DNA of 64,000 bases from Metallyticus violacea (GCA_030762175.1 CM060833.1:157043501-157107500), one strand, 5' to 3'; counted from the first letter of the stretch, positions 1-11,896 are shown. The notes: generated from the letters alone by a model not told the origin. Program-made: numbers and translations.

Positions 1-249
1 TATGGAATAATGAACGCAGTACGCAAGACATTCCTTAAATGGTTTTTATTATCCACTGACGAACTGTCAAGCAACTGAGTGCTACTCATTTGAACCACAG
101 TGAGTAGATATTTTTTAATATTGTATCAAAGTTAATTTTATTTCAGTTTTAAGTTGGTAAGAGATGTGTTGTATTTTGCGGCGGGAAATAAAGATGATTA
201 ATTAATTGAGAGGATGAAAGGTAATTAATTAATAGGTATTTATACCTGG

Positions 250-400
250 GATGGATTGTTATCTGGTTTATCTATTTTACACCCGTCCGGGAAATTTTGG
301 GCTGGACGAGCTTGAAGTAGTATTCGTGGTTGCGAAAGTCTTCCTGGTGTAACTCTTGATCCTCTTCTCCGCGCGTTGATTCGAAGATGAGACTGCGTTG
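250..400 (-). pseudogene. Possible scrap of a PIF/Harbinger-like transposase
   Basis: Read on the minus strand, one frame stays open here and includes the words EDFRNH and KLVQPKIS. This resembles the start of the PIF/Harbinger transposase core, where a FRN motif precedes a short helix and a GPKI-like turn. Nothing recognisable follows downstream, so at best this is a short truncated relic. The stretch is richer in GC than its surroundings. It could equally be an unrelated exon or a chance frame. Confidence 0.2.
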
Positions 401-450
401 CGATGTCTCGGTTTTCTTCTGCTACGGCTATATGAGACTTCTAACTAGTG

Positions 451-452
<2 letters not shown>

Positions 453-481
<29 letters not shown>
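453..481 (-). repeat. Poly-T run (possible minus-strand poly-A tail)
   Basis: An uninterrupted run of about 29 T. On the minus strand it is a poly-A run, which would fit the tail of a retroposed sequence lying at 482-660, but no body, target-site duplication or coding signal was recognised there. Confidence 0.5.
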
Positions 482-730
482 GAACGTAAAACAATTCTCG
501 GGTCGGGGAATTGAATAGGGTTTTGTCACGTGAATGGAGACACATGAGTCTAGTTTACACACGAGTTTTATTAATGGTACATCTTTACACTCAGGGATTA
601 TAGTTAATGCTAATTGTCTGTAAGGTGCAATCATCACTCGGGGAAAAGTTAAGAGTTCGATAAAGAGCAATAATTGCGTCTTTTCGATGCGTTTCCCTAA
701 TGCAACTTTGCTTCAACTGGGTCGAACTTT

Positions 731-1074
731 ACTGCCACGAGTGGTCGAGGTCGTTAAGACACGGACTCGTGAGCTGGAGGTCTGGGTTCGAATCCCGCCA
801 GGACCGTCCTCCCTGACTGAGGTTTTATCCAGGTTTTCCTTAGTCCTCATAAATGGCAAATGCCGGGGAGGTACCCTAAATTTAGGCCTGGAACGATTCC
901 TTCCTTAAAAATAAACCCTTTCCCAATATATCATTTCATCTCATGTATCATCAGTGTCCATCGCCTGTGGTGTCTCTGTAGCAAAAACGGGCGTTAAACA
1001 CTATTAATTAATTAATTCATTCATTCATTCATTCATTCATTCTTCATTCATTCATTCATTCATTCATTCATGGA
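731..1074 (+). mobile_element. SINE-A copy with an ATTC microsatellite tail
   Basis: A full-length tRNA-derived SINE. The head has a class II (Leu/Ser-like) A box, GTGGTCGAGGTCGTTAAG, and a B box, GGTTCGAATCC. The body follows with AAATGGCAAATGCCGGGGAG, and the family's 3' end AAAACGGGCGTTAAACA comes next. The tail runs from AATT repeats into about 55 bases of ATTC repeats. A 9-bp direct repeat, TCGAACTTT, flanks the unit at 722-730 and 1075-1083. This marks it as one retroposition event and shows that the microsatellite is the SINE's own tail. Confidence 0.9.
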
Positions 1075-1083
1075 TCGAACTTT

Positions 1084-2689
1084 CACTTATCTGCCTTCTA
1101 ACCAACAACTTCCTTCACCTAAAAACTAATACTGTAACTACAACTGCCACTGCCTGAATTCGCCTCTTTCCGATAATTTTATCTGACGACAGTCTGACGA
1201 TCTGTATGACGCTTCTTGGTCTTAATTCTACTGTCCCGTTCATAGGGTTCATTACGATTTATGTTACGAAACCTTCTGATTGGTAAATGTTTTCGCGTTT
1301 TCTTCTAACTAGAGGCGGGGGTGTTACAACCTAGTGCGTGAAAACATATACCGTAACTTGTTTTCCGTTTCATGTTTACGAAGAAGTCTACATAATATAT
1401 TTTTTCCTAGGGGATACAACAGTCGATGCTCCTTTGTTTACTTTACATAAAAGTTTCTAACAGTATAAAGCTAGTTTCAGGATCACCGTGGCTGTTACCA
1501 GAAGAAGGCATCCAGTCATTTATGACTCTCCATCCGCCCTTCTCGTGTAACAAAAATTCTGTTTTGCCATACTGACGGCTTTGTGATATTTGGAAAAATG
1601 CTTGTCTTCCCACTTCTAGTTCAAATGTTATGCCTTCTAATTTTGATACTAATTTAATGTTCTTATGGTCATATTACCTGGGTGTTTGCGTGGTATGGTA
1701 ATCTACTGCTTCAATGTCAAGAATTTTAAAGGCTCTTAAAGGGGCGATTCAATATATTAAGCATTGCATTTAAAATGGGAGACCTAGAAGCCATTATAAT
1801 ATTTATATTATATATTTTTTGAGTTTCAAGTTTTAAAAACACAACAAGATAATATCCAGGTCGTTATATCCTCTCCCTTTTTAATTTACTACAGTAAAAC
1901 AGATTTAAACATTCACTAACCTCTTCAATAATTTAGAAGAAAACGGTGAATGGTGTAATGGAATTTTATATGAGCCCATAATCTTTTTGGAAACATAGTA
2001 CCTTCGGAGTATGAAATATACGCGCTTATCTCATCAACAAGAAAGGGAAGTTGCAGCCTGTGGTATATTTACAAGCTGCAAACATACGTTACACCTGTAT
2101 AGTGAAACCGTGCGAACACTTGCTACTGTGGGATCGAGGTGACCGTCTTTCCTTTATGTACAGCAAAACTTGTACGTAACGGGTCCCATGCTCGCCTTCT
2201 TGCAGATGATAAGCCACATTAGTCAATGCTGCAAACAAGTACAGAGAGCTCTTTCCGCAGTCTTTGAGACGGATTCCCTCAGGCGTCTGTAACGCTAATA
2301 TCTTTCATTTCTTTTTTGCCACAAAACCATTACTGTGAACGGAATGCTAATAGGGAATGACTAAATACAATACAAGGGGTGGGGGGAATGTTACCTATTT
2401 TCGGAATTATTTCCAGTTGCACATTTTTACTTTTCATTCAAAAACGGCGCCTGCTTTGCTAAAGGCAACATTTGCATCTAAGGTTAAAGGATTGTTTCTT
2501 TTTGTGTTATTTCTTTAATCCTATTTTTCCTCATATAAAAACAGCAATGCATTCCTTTTAGCGAATTTCAAAGGAATGTAAGTTATTGCGGTTATACCCA
2601 TGAAAAGATTTTGTAATATTCCTCCAAATCTCTATGATTATACCTACTAGGCACCTGCAATTAAAAAAAATAAAAGTGTGTGTGTCCGT
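1084..2689. other. No gene recognised
   Basis: AT-rich sequence with only short chance frames. No transposase, reverse transcriptase or splice-bounded exon was recognised on either strand. Confidence 0.5.
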
Positions 2690-3450
2690 TAACGCTCTAG
2701 CGGTCTCATTTTTTTTCTCAACGAAACTCGGCTTATAACCATCAATTAACAAATAATTCTTCGAGTTCGTTAACCAGCAAAATTGGACCATTGGGGGTGG
2801 AGGTTAAGCTAGAGCGAAAATTTTTTAAAAATGTTGAAAATCGCTCAAGCGGCCGTAATTTTTGTTTAGTCTCAATGAAACTCTAAAAACACTACATTTT
2901 TTTAAAATAAATCAATATAAGTAATTTCCGAAAATTAGGGCAATTGGGCTATTAGGTTATACCTGAAAAATGAGTGGGGTGAAAGAGAAATTAAAAAATC
3001 GCTCTAGCGGCCGCAATTTACATTTTTATAAGGAAACTCGGTATATGTCATGAAATAAAATAATAAAAAGTGTTTATGAAAATTAGTGATGGTGTATTAT
3101 TGGGGGTGGGGAGAGTTAACTAAAACCAAAATTTAAAAATCGCTTTAGTGGCATTAATATGTTTTTTTTTTTTTCCGCAACGAAAGTCTATACATACCAC
3201 TTAAATGGAGTAAGAAAAATAGTTTCCTGAAAATCGGGGAAAGGGGGCCATTGGGAATGGGGATTTATCTGAAACCCAAATTTTAAAAATCGCTCTAGTT
3301 GCATCATCTAGTATTTCTTTCTTCACGACAAAATGCGGTATATACAATTTAAACAAAATAAGAAAAATCGTCTGTGAAAATTAGGGAAATTGGACCGTTA
3401 GGAGTAAAGGTATATTTGTAAACCGAAATTTAAAAAGCGCCTTTCCATGT
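2690..3450 (+). repeat. Degenerate tandem repeat, about 150-bp unit
   Basis: The phrase AAATCGCTCTAGCGGCCGCAAT or a decayed version recurs at about 2690, 2838, 2997, 3136, 3287 and 3433, spacings of 139-159 bp. Each unit also carries an ACGAAACTCGGTATAT-like phrase, a GAAAATTAGGGAAATTGG-like phrase and a GG/TGGGGGTGG block in the same order. About five diverged units are visible. It looks like an old satellite or minisatellite array. The internal tandem part of an unrecognised transposon is the alternative. Confidence 0.75.
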
Positions 3451-3947
3451 ATTTTTCTATGTTTCGTTTTAAAATAAAAAGATAAATTAATTCGCCATAT
3501 AAACTGTATGTATAACAATGCATGTGTTTTATATTTATAAAGACATCGATGTGAAAATAACAAATGTGAAATATAATTAAGTGAAAATTATGTTTGTATG
3601 TAAGAGCGCTCTGTAATAACCTTCAGAAAACGATTGCTTTACTTTTTTACAATAACATTTGAATTCAATTCCAAAGCCAATGAAAATCGATGACACTCTC
3701 GATTGTTTATTGTGTATATTTGCATAGTACGTTGCAATTGTTTTTAAATAGTAACATGTTTTTGTTTTATTGAAACATGTGAACATCTCTTAAATACACA
3801 AACTAACGAAACGTTCTGTTCTTTTCTCAATTTTAGTGAATGTAAATAAACAAGTAGCTCAGTTCATAAACATGGATGGTTACATTTAAAATGTTTAAAA
3901 ATACCCACACAGTATAGTTTTGCCTATCAATGGTCATATGTTTCATT
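3451..3947. other. No gene recognised
   Basis: AT-rich; the small minus-strand frames have no recognisable protein signature. Confidence 0.5.
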
Positions 3948-3949
3948 TA

Positions 3950-3994
<45 letters not shown>

Positions 3995-4017
3995 CAATTT
4001 ATTTTTGGTTTAATCTC

Positions 4018-4059
<42 letters not shown>
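3948..4059. repeat. ATT-run and AAT-run microsatellites in inverted order
   Basis: An ATT repeat of about 44 bases (3949-3992) is followed after about 25 bases by an AAT repeat of about 42 bases (4018-4059). The two runs are reverse complements, so the stretch can fold into a long AT hairpin. The frame that reads through as poly-isoleucine is an artefact of the repeat. Confidence 0.9.
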
Positions 4060-4060
<1 letters not shown>

Positions 4061-4439
4061 TGGTTTCTCCTTTGTGGTGCTTATAGATTGCAAGAATTCT
4101 AATTTTGTTCCCACAGTAATGCCGTAACTTATTTCATTTAATTAATAAGGCAACAATTTGGCTTTTATATTCTTTTTTAAAGTTACTGACTAGGTGAGGA
4201 ATTCGCTTAGTTTGTGCAGCTCCTGAGTGACGGGCTTTTATGCTTTGAAATTGACCAAAAAATTACGGGGTCTTCATTAAAAATTCAAGAAATGAAACGA
4301 CATTCAAGTTCTACAAACGCATGTTTCAAAGTTGTGGAGTATTATTTTTAATATTTATGAAAGTTACAGATTAAAGGCTAACATAATTTAACTCCTTTAT
4401 TTGTAAAACAATGCTAAAGTTCCAAGGAAACAGGGCTGG

Positions 4440-4696
4440 GAGAACGTAGGCCGGAGTCATAGATGTAACTACAATTTTCTTCCGGGCTGTCGTGCCGTAG
4501 TCTGCTGGAGATGAGAATTCCAGATGTTTAATCCTCAACTACTGAGGACATCTTCGGTGGCGTGGACGAAGTCTCCTCGGAAAAGGTGTCACAGCCAACA
4601 CTACAGACGCAGTGATACCTTCTCCGAAGAGACTCGTCTGGAATTCTCATCTTCAGCAGAGTAAAGCACAACAGCCCGGAAGAAAAGTGTAGATAC
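4440..4696. mobile_element. Palindromic insertion with 12-bp target duplication
   Basis: Two arms of about 60 bases are near-perfect reverse complements: 4464-4524 and 4636-4697. Both contain GAGAATTCCAGA/TCTGGAATTCTC and TTCTTCCGGGCTGT or its complement. A second, weaker inverted pair lies inside (CCTCGGAAAAGGTGTCAC against GTGATACCTTCTCCGAAG). The unit is bounded by AAACAGGGCTGG at 4428-4439 and 4697-4708, which looks like a target-site duplication. No open frame is present. It is best called a fold-back or MITE-like element; its superfamily is not clear from 12-bp duplications alone. Confidence 0.75.
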
Positions 4697-4839
4697 AAAC
4701 AGGGCTGGCATTAGAAAAAAACATTTTTGAAGCAAACTCAAGGATAGCAGTAGTACCAAGAACATTCATTATGTAATACAAAAAATAATGGTTTTATATC
4801 TGCTTCAAACAAGCATGTTTGTTCCTCAATTCTTTGTGA

Positions 4840-5392
4840 CAGAAGATGAAACAGGGGTTCATCAGTTTAGATCAAAAGATATTCCATGAAGTGGCGTCAA
4901 AAAAAGTTTAACAGGAAAAGCTGGGACTCTGAAATGACCATTTTGATTGCTGTATTATCTCGTTAGGAAGCAGTTTACTCCGAAATATGTTTAAACTATT
5001 CAGAAGTTGAAGAAGCAATCCTGGCGTATCCGTTCTCCCAAATATGTGGGCGAAGTTTCTTAACACAATACGAAACTACACATAAGTATAGGCACTAAAC
5101 TTCCTCATCCACACTACAGCCCGAACTTGCTCTTTCTGAGTTTTATCTGATCGAAGATGCAATCCGCAGCATAGGGGCGGGCGAGGAATGTGATGATGAG
5201 ATGTCATAGGCGCAGTATGAAGATGGCTGAAGACAGACCAGCAAGGCATACAGACGCAGACATTTGCAATAAAAGTACATTGAAAATAATCATATAGCCA
5301 AAGAATTTGGGAACATTGAGGCTGAAATAACAAACGCTGAAAAGAGGAGGAAATATCTGTTGCTTTACTTATTGAGTACCTCTCGTGTACAC
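4840..5392 (+). mobile_element. Decayed mariner, probably M3 family
   Basis: Frame-broken mariner transposase remains. EDETGVHQFR corresponds to the family's DETWVxxFDP block around the first catalytic aspartate. PHPHYSPNL and LALSEFYL correspond to the YSPDLAPSDYHLF block with the last aspartate replaced. Downstream at 5355-5390 is a worn terminal repeat, CTTTACTTATTGAGTACCTC, matching the reverse of the M3 end CGTTCAATAAGTAATGC. The 5' third is not recognisable. Many stops make it non-functional. Confidence 0.6.
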
Positions 5393-6602
5393 AGGGACTG
5401 CTCGGAGTTTCTTGATATCAAACAATGAACCATCACACAAGGTAGGAGTGGGGATGCCAAGTTAAATCGGAATTATACAATGTGCGCTAAGTACCGCAGC
5501 GAAGGATCGCAGTAAGTTATCGATCGATAGCGTTATATTGTGATGACTCTGTGTTGCTATCCCCCATTTAGAAACAATGAACCGATGCGGGTTGCAAACC
5601 TACTCGGCGTTGACACCTCTGGCATAAAGTAGTACTGGAAACAGGTTGTGGTAGGAAAGATGTCTAATTAAATAGACTAAAAAGGAGAATGATATAGCGA
5701 CCTGTTTATCAATATGATTGATCTTTATCGAGGTGAGTTTATAACTCAAATAATGTGCCGAAATATACAGTGTGGGCTGCATTCTGGATGTCCAATAATT
5801 GTTATGTTAAAAAAAATCCTCGAATCGGCCTAAGAGAATGTCGTACTTCTTTGGCTTTCACGCCCGGTGTTACAATTAAAACAGTTAAAATCTTACTTTT
5901 TTATGGTCCAGTTTTTTAGTAGCCAGATTTGTTCATCGTCCATTGATGTCAACCGCAGTAGTAGGTGAAAGCTATGGTAGCATATTAAACCATGGACCAT
6001 AGCAAAACAGTCCGCAAGACTTTAAATGTTTTAATTATAAGAGAAGATCACCCATTTTCTTCCCCTCTTAGCATATTTCGAAGTTTTTTTTCTGTTTAAT
6101 TAACAATTTGTCTCTTTATTTACAATTTTATTACAATATTACATTTCAATAGATTAGAATTTGTATGTTATGAAAAAAAGGTTATATAAAGAGTTGCCAC
6201 AAGGTACTCCACATGTGTTAGTCTTCTCAAGCAATTTCAAAGAGCTTTATTTTAACTTTTGCGTTGCGAGATGAATCTATTATTTTAATGATGGGTTTAT
6301 ATAAAGCGCCCTCTTTTGATTAGGTTAGGTTAGCTAAGGATAGATAGGTTATAAGAATCGCACAAGACTAAAAGTAAGATAGTCTCTTAATCACAAGAAG
6401 GAAGAACCATAAACGGTTTAAATTCCAGTCGATGTATGTATTGCAATAATATAAACTGGTGTTCTATTTGGACACTATTTTCCCGGATTCTTCGTTACTA
6501 TTGACTGTTTTAATGCTTAGAAGATGGCTAATGTCAATACCGCGCAAGGGTGACGTGTCTATTAAGGATGTAAGGGCTTAGCATACCCACATATAGTGTA
6601 TT
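5393..6602. other. No gene recognised
   Basis: AT-rich, no motif-bearing frame seen on either strand. Confidence 0.5.
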
Positions 6603-7821
6603 TGTATGTCACTTTCAATATAGTTACCCTTTATTGCAATACACTTCTCACATCTTAGAGTTAACATTTCAAACCCCCCCCCCCACAAAATAGAAGTCTT
6701 ATCTTCAAAATGGGCATAAACAGCATCCATCACTTCATCGTCACTTTTTATTTTCCTTCCTCGAAGGTCCTTCTTCAGTTTTGAGAAGAGGAAATAGTCA
6801 CTGGGAGCTAGATCCGGGCTGTTGGGGGGATAGTCAATCTTCTTGAAGCCACATTTCTTCACAGTTCCTTTGCAACAAAGAGCTGTATGTACATGTGCGT
6901 TGTCGTGAAGAAGGCGCATATAACCACTCAGCGTTCCTCGCCTTTTCTCTATGATGGAAGCACGTAGTCTGTGTAGTAGGCCAGCATAGTACTCCCCATT
7001 TACTGTGGTGTTCCTCTCCTTGAAGTCAATGAAGAGTATTCCTTCACAGTCCCAAAAGATGTGGCCAAGATCTTCTTGGTTGACTGAGTGACCTTGGCCT
7101 TTAGAGGCGGTGCTTCGCCAGGTTTACGCCAATCCGTTGATTCTTTTTTGAATAAAGGATCATAGTAGAGGATCACAGTTTCATTTCCTGTAACAATGGT
7201 TTTCAGAACTTCTCTGTCATGGCAGAGTACCAAAAATGACAGATGACTCGTTGCTGCTTTTGGACTGAGGAAAGAAATCTAGGTACCCATCTTGCACTAA
7301 CCTTATTCGCGTTTAAATGTTCATGAATAATTTGAAGGACTGTTGTTTTAGAAAGGCCCAATCATGCTGCTATTTCTGTAACTTTGAGCATACGGTCTTC
7401 CATAATTTCTCCTTCTACAAAAGCGATGTTTTCAGGAGTGAGCACCTCCAAGGGCCGACCTGCACGCTCTTCGTCTTCAATGCTTTCTCGACCCATTCGA
7501 AAAAGTTTGGCTCATTCTTTTACGGTAGAATATGAGGGGGATGTTCCCCTATATACACCGTCCAATCGCTGTTTAATTTCATTTGAGTAAGTCCTTCTTT
7601 TGTAAAGAACTTAATAACAACTGGAAACTCCATTTTGAACATGTCACAATCTTCTATACATAAGCCTTCTTTATGCAACTATATCTGAACAACTGAACGC
7701 AGCGGAGCTGAAGTTACAGATGCTATTATTTACTTAACAGATAAAGCATGACACCACATAAGGGTTTTGTGAAGGCGATAATCCTTATCGGCGAGGCCGG
7801 AAACTTATGGACCTACCCTCG
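6603..7821 (-). mobile_element. M1 mariner copy a, left end missing
   Basis: DD34D mariner on the minus strand. The 5' terminal repeat survives at 7790-7821 (reads GGTAGGTCCATAAGTTTCC on the minus strand, next to TA). The 3' repeat is lost at about 6603. Transposase pieces in order: N-terminal helix-turn-helix from about 7633; TIVTGNETVILYYDP in 7000-7233 (first catalytic region, usually GDE); then LLHDNAHVHT and PPNSPDLAPSDYFLF in 6578-6919, with 34 residues between the last two catalytic aspartates. Frameshifts separate the pieces and a run of ten C near 6675 disrupts the 3' part. Not expected to make an active enzyme. Confidence 0.9.
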
Positions 7822-8323
7822 TAGCTCTTCATTTATAAACGCTGTCGCTCTATTTGTACGCGATTGTCAACTGAAGTAGAACTAGTGATATATTATTAGA
7901 ATTGTAGTAAAAAGTATAGTAAAACATCAAAAATTAATTTCAAAAGGGATTGATGTATTTGCAGTTAAAAGAAAACATGGTTGAGTTTACGAATATATAC
8001 AACAGGTTTAAGAACGTTTAGTCACGGAGTATGAACATTTATTTTAATATTACTGTAATTTAATCTAATTATTACAGTCACAATACCATACTTTTGACAT
8101 AACATGTGTATACATTCATTTATTGTATACTAAGCATAAATGCGTTTTTTTTTCATTATTTTCTATATCCCACGTCTCACTTTACCCTGTATAAAAGACC
8201 ACGCTTTGCCACTAATACCGCGTATCTGGAAATCCAAGAGGCTATCAACAAAACTAAATTTCCGAGCGCGTTAAATAAACCTGTCTTCTAGCAGTCATTA
8301 GTAAGACAAATTAACACAAATAA
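7822..8323. other. No gene recognised
   Basis: AT-rich sequence between the M1 copy and repeat R1; nothing recognised. Confidence 0.5.
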
Positions 8324-9205
8324 TATCACAAGAGGACCGAGATTGCCGATAAAATCACGAACGAGTGGGTGAATTTATCTTGAAAGCTCAGACTCTCAAT
8401 TAATATTTATTTGGACTATTTTACCAATGAAATAAGAAGTTAAATACAATTCCTATAAACTTGGGTTACAATATTGTAATAATTGTACATTTTTATTATG
8501 AATACTAGCTTTTTCAAGCCATCTAGCAACAAACGAATATCGATTGTCAGTAATACCAACAGAGAAGAGCCAAATGCGAGTTTGGGACTCTTTCATGAAT
8601 AGAATATTGAACAATAGTCATCATGAATAGAATAAGAATAAAAGTAATATATGTTTGAAATTCGCGCACATATTATTAACAGTTGTATAAAATGTTATAT
8701 TTACTTATGAATACCAACTATTCAGAAACCGCGAGAATGAAATAAACGAAAGTCGACTATTACAAACGCTACCGTTCGATTAATACCAACTGATAAAAAC
8801 AAAACGGAGAAAACATTTTATCACTCTAGACAATGTGTTCATTAACATTTATGGTTACTTAGGCAGATACTGTTGCATAATTTATAAAATAATTTCAGAC
8901 TGTATGGCTGAATACGCAAAAATAATTGCTTGAGTGAATACACGTTAAGTTAGTTAAATTTACAGTTACTGAAAAGACAGAAAAGTGGCCCAAGATGCAT
9001 GCTCAGGAATTATATAGTGGATGTATAGAGTTGGCTACACTGACCACAGACAAATGCACGTTGCGGAATAAAACGGAATTGATAAAACTTTTCGATAATT
9101 TCATTGCGATACGGGCTGCAATTGGTCAAAATTAAAAATTTGGTTCCGTTTCATTTATCGATTTTATGATGACGTCACATAAGTGAAATCGTTTGTCTTG
9201 GACTA
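8324..9205 (+). repeat. Unclassified dispersed repeat R1, copy 1
   Basis: About 880 bp that match 46417-47545 along their length with many substitutions and small indels. Shared landmarks include ATCACAAG near the start, AAAGCTCAGAC, GTCAGTAATRCCAA, GCTCAGGAATTATATAGTG and GTTTCGTTTCATT near the end. The first 70 bases form an imperfect hairpin (GAGATTNCCGATAAA-TTCAC against GTGAATTT-AAAGCTCAGAC). No coding capacity. At 9020-9045 this copy has the uninterrupted site that carries SINE-C in copy 2. Class unknown; a non-autonomous DNA element is plausible. Confidence 0.75.
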
Positions 9206-11398
9206 ACAAGAACTGATAGAGAGAAAGCACTAAGACATTCGGAAACAGCATTAACGCTTTAATAATACTGTTTTATTATTTTACAAAAGACGAACGTTAT
9301 GTAGTGCAGTGCTAACAGGAACTGAACTAACAAAGTAGTATTGAAAAAATTATTGTTTCATTTAAAATGGTGATGTGGGTTTCTAAGCGTAATGTCCGGC
9401 CTTCAGGAGGCCTTGGAATGTGAATAAATCACTTCCTGTTGCTCGCTTCTTAATGTGCACTTCGTCGCGGCAAATAGATTGGCTCCAATATGCATTTCGC
9501 AGATAAAATCACGTTTTACTGTTTCTCTACCCACTCACCGAAGTACTAAGACAAATTTCTCATTGCTACCAAAGAAAGAAAGGAAAAAAATACCATCAAG
9601 TACTCCAGATAACTATATTTTACTACATTCTCTCTGTAATCGATTTCTACCATACTACTACCATTCTTCAAGGTAAGATCAATTTAGCTCTTAAACTGTC
9701 TTTAAATTTTGAACTTATTTTGAAACTCTTAAATGAAAATGTGTATAGTAACGCTCTTTTCTTTGTCTTTCGTGTATTTTTTTTTTTTTTTTTTAGCTTT
9801 GTTCCTTTTTGTTTTAATAACAAGGTACTTGTTGTAATTAAGGTAATAAATGTCCTGTAAAATCCTTTAAATGAAGAATTTATAAAGTGTTGAGACAGAT
9901 AATTCATTTGACGTTTTCAAAAATTTCAAAGGTATTTAAAATGTGGTATTGAGTTAAATGTTTACATTATGTTGCTGATGCTATATTGTGTGCGAGCTAA
10001 TTTTAAGTAATTTTGAGTGTTAACTAAATTTTGTTCATTCCGGGATAAATCACAATATTTAATTATTGTGTTCTCTCCTATTTTAAAGATATCTTTTCTT
10101 TCTACCATACTTTCTGTTTCAACTCTTGTCCATGCAGCGGTAGGGTGTTGAATTGAATGCTATAAACGATTGGTAACAGGAATGGAAAACCTATTACACA
10201 GTTAAAAACATACATATATTTCCATGCTTTCAGATTGATTGTCCCCCCCCCCCACAATACTTTAACTTTAGGTAGGTAGTAAGGGGGGGGGGAGCCCTGA
10301 GCTTATCTAAAAAGGTTTAATGTTTTTGAGAAACGTAAATAGCCAGTAAAAATTACCATTTGTTTATGAGTTTCCATATGACAACCAGGGTTTACTAAGA
10401 ATGTTTGCAACTATCAGGGAATGAATGTTGCAAGCAGAGCAATTGAAGATGATTTCACTTTCCAAACCGTGCCGTGACCTTGCCTAAAGTATGAGCCTTG
10501 CGAGACCTGTAGGAGGTCCTGGAATTCAACCGTTAGGTGGACCCGTTAGTGCTCTCAGGCCATATGGCCTACACGTGAGATATTTTGCTTCAATAGTCCC
10601 TAGCGGTGGTTCAATAACAGAGCGCGTTCTACAGTAGTGATCACAAAGTTGTTAGGTGTCACCTTCCAGATTATGTTAGGTATGTTTTTTTTTTTCTGTA
10701 ATTAATTAAGTATATGAATAAGCGAAAATACGTTATTGATATTTCATAGAACACACGTAGCAAATCTAGTTCCTGACCATGGAAGAAGCTTGAAACCTGT
10801 GCTGTTTTCTTTGAGTTCAGTTTATAAATCGTTCTAAATTCCCGAGAGATTATTAAGTCCCGAACTTGCTGCAGTTGAATAAGGTAGAATATTTATTTCA
10901 ATATTTCTTACATTGCTCTGCAGTATTAAACACTTTGTTTGTAAAATTTTCAAGAAAGGGCTGCATCTTGGAACTGCCATAAGTGTTTTACTCTTAATGG
11001 AGGTGGGGGGGGGGGTATTGTAGTAAAGGAAGAATTGTTACCAATAGTTTTGGATGGCTAAATATATGTCAGCTGCAGAGCAACAAAAGCAAAACAAGAA
11101 ACGATAAGAAACATTACATTGATAACATGAAAAACGATACCGGGAGCACATAAATTGTTGTGCAAATTTGTGAGTACATCCTTTCACCTGTACTGAAGAG
11201 GATTGCATTGAAAGAGGAATTATTTAAGTTTCATGCTAACTACCCTCGCGCCACTATTATTACACGGAAACGCGTAGGTACAGTGTTGAGAAATAGTCTT
11301 ACCAACCGGCCTATTCTGGAATACAGGAAATAACAGGTTGTGACTATTGATTGCGCATTCCGATGTTCTTCGCGAAGGACACTGTCATGGCACACAAC
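9206..11398. other. No clear gene; possible transposase scrap at right end
   Basis: AT-rich and mostly featureless, with short C and G homopolymers near 10244 and 11007. The sequence flanking the next SINE (about 11160-11408 and 11690-11860) includes a frame reading PHWHVNVRDYLNE, which resembles the QDGAPPHxxxxVRxYLxE block of mariner-like transposases. The aspartate itself is missing and neighbouring motifs are unclear, so this is only a suspicion. Confidence 0.35.
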
Positions 11399-11408
11399 TC
11401 GCGGATGT

Positions 11409-11679
11409 TTTTTTACTGGTGTTTAACGCCCGTTTTTACTACTGAGGCACCACAGGCGGTGAACATTGATGATACATGAGATGAAATGATAAACTGGGGA
11501 AGGATTTTTTTTTAAGAAAGGAAGCGTTCCAGGCCTAAGTTTAGGTACCTCCCCAGCATTTGCCATTTAGGACTGAGGAAAAGCTGGAAAAAACTCCGTC
11601 AGGGAGGACGGTGCTGGTGGGATTCAAACCCCAGACCTCTCGCTCACGAGTCCACGACCTCGGCCACCCGTGGCAGTAA
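11409..11679 (-). mobile_element. SINE-A copy
   Basis: Minus-strand copy. The 3' end lies on the left (TGTTTAACGCCCGTTTTTAC) and the tRNA-like head on the right, with B box complement GGATTCAAACCCC-like and A box complement CTCGGCCACC. The flanks TCGCGGATGT (11399-11408) and TCGCGGATAT (11680-11689) form a 10-bp target-site duplication with one mismatch. Confidence 0.9.
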
Positions 11680-11896
11680 TCGCGGATATGGAGGTACCCA
11701 CATTGGCATGTGAATGTCCGGGATTACCTTAATGAACATAACCAGGTCGATCATGCAGGCACCGCAGATACTTTGCATATGGTTTACGGAACTCACAATG
11801 TCCCTCTGCTTCAGAAGGTGCAAGGAAGCATCAACACCGCCACCGGAACGTCACACAATATACGTATGAGAGGTTTTGGCATTTTCATGCTACAAG

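Noticed and set aside
734..810. tRNA genes at SINE heads (also 18191, 31885, 34362, 43885, 47075, 56095, 60295 and 63636)
   Set aside because: A and B boxes are present, but the acceptor and anticodon stems do not fold as a complete tRNA, and each is followed by a shared SINE body.
3920..4102. Frame encoding poly-isoleucine
   Set aside because: Created entirely by the ATT and AAT microsatellites.
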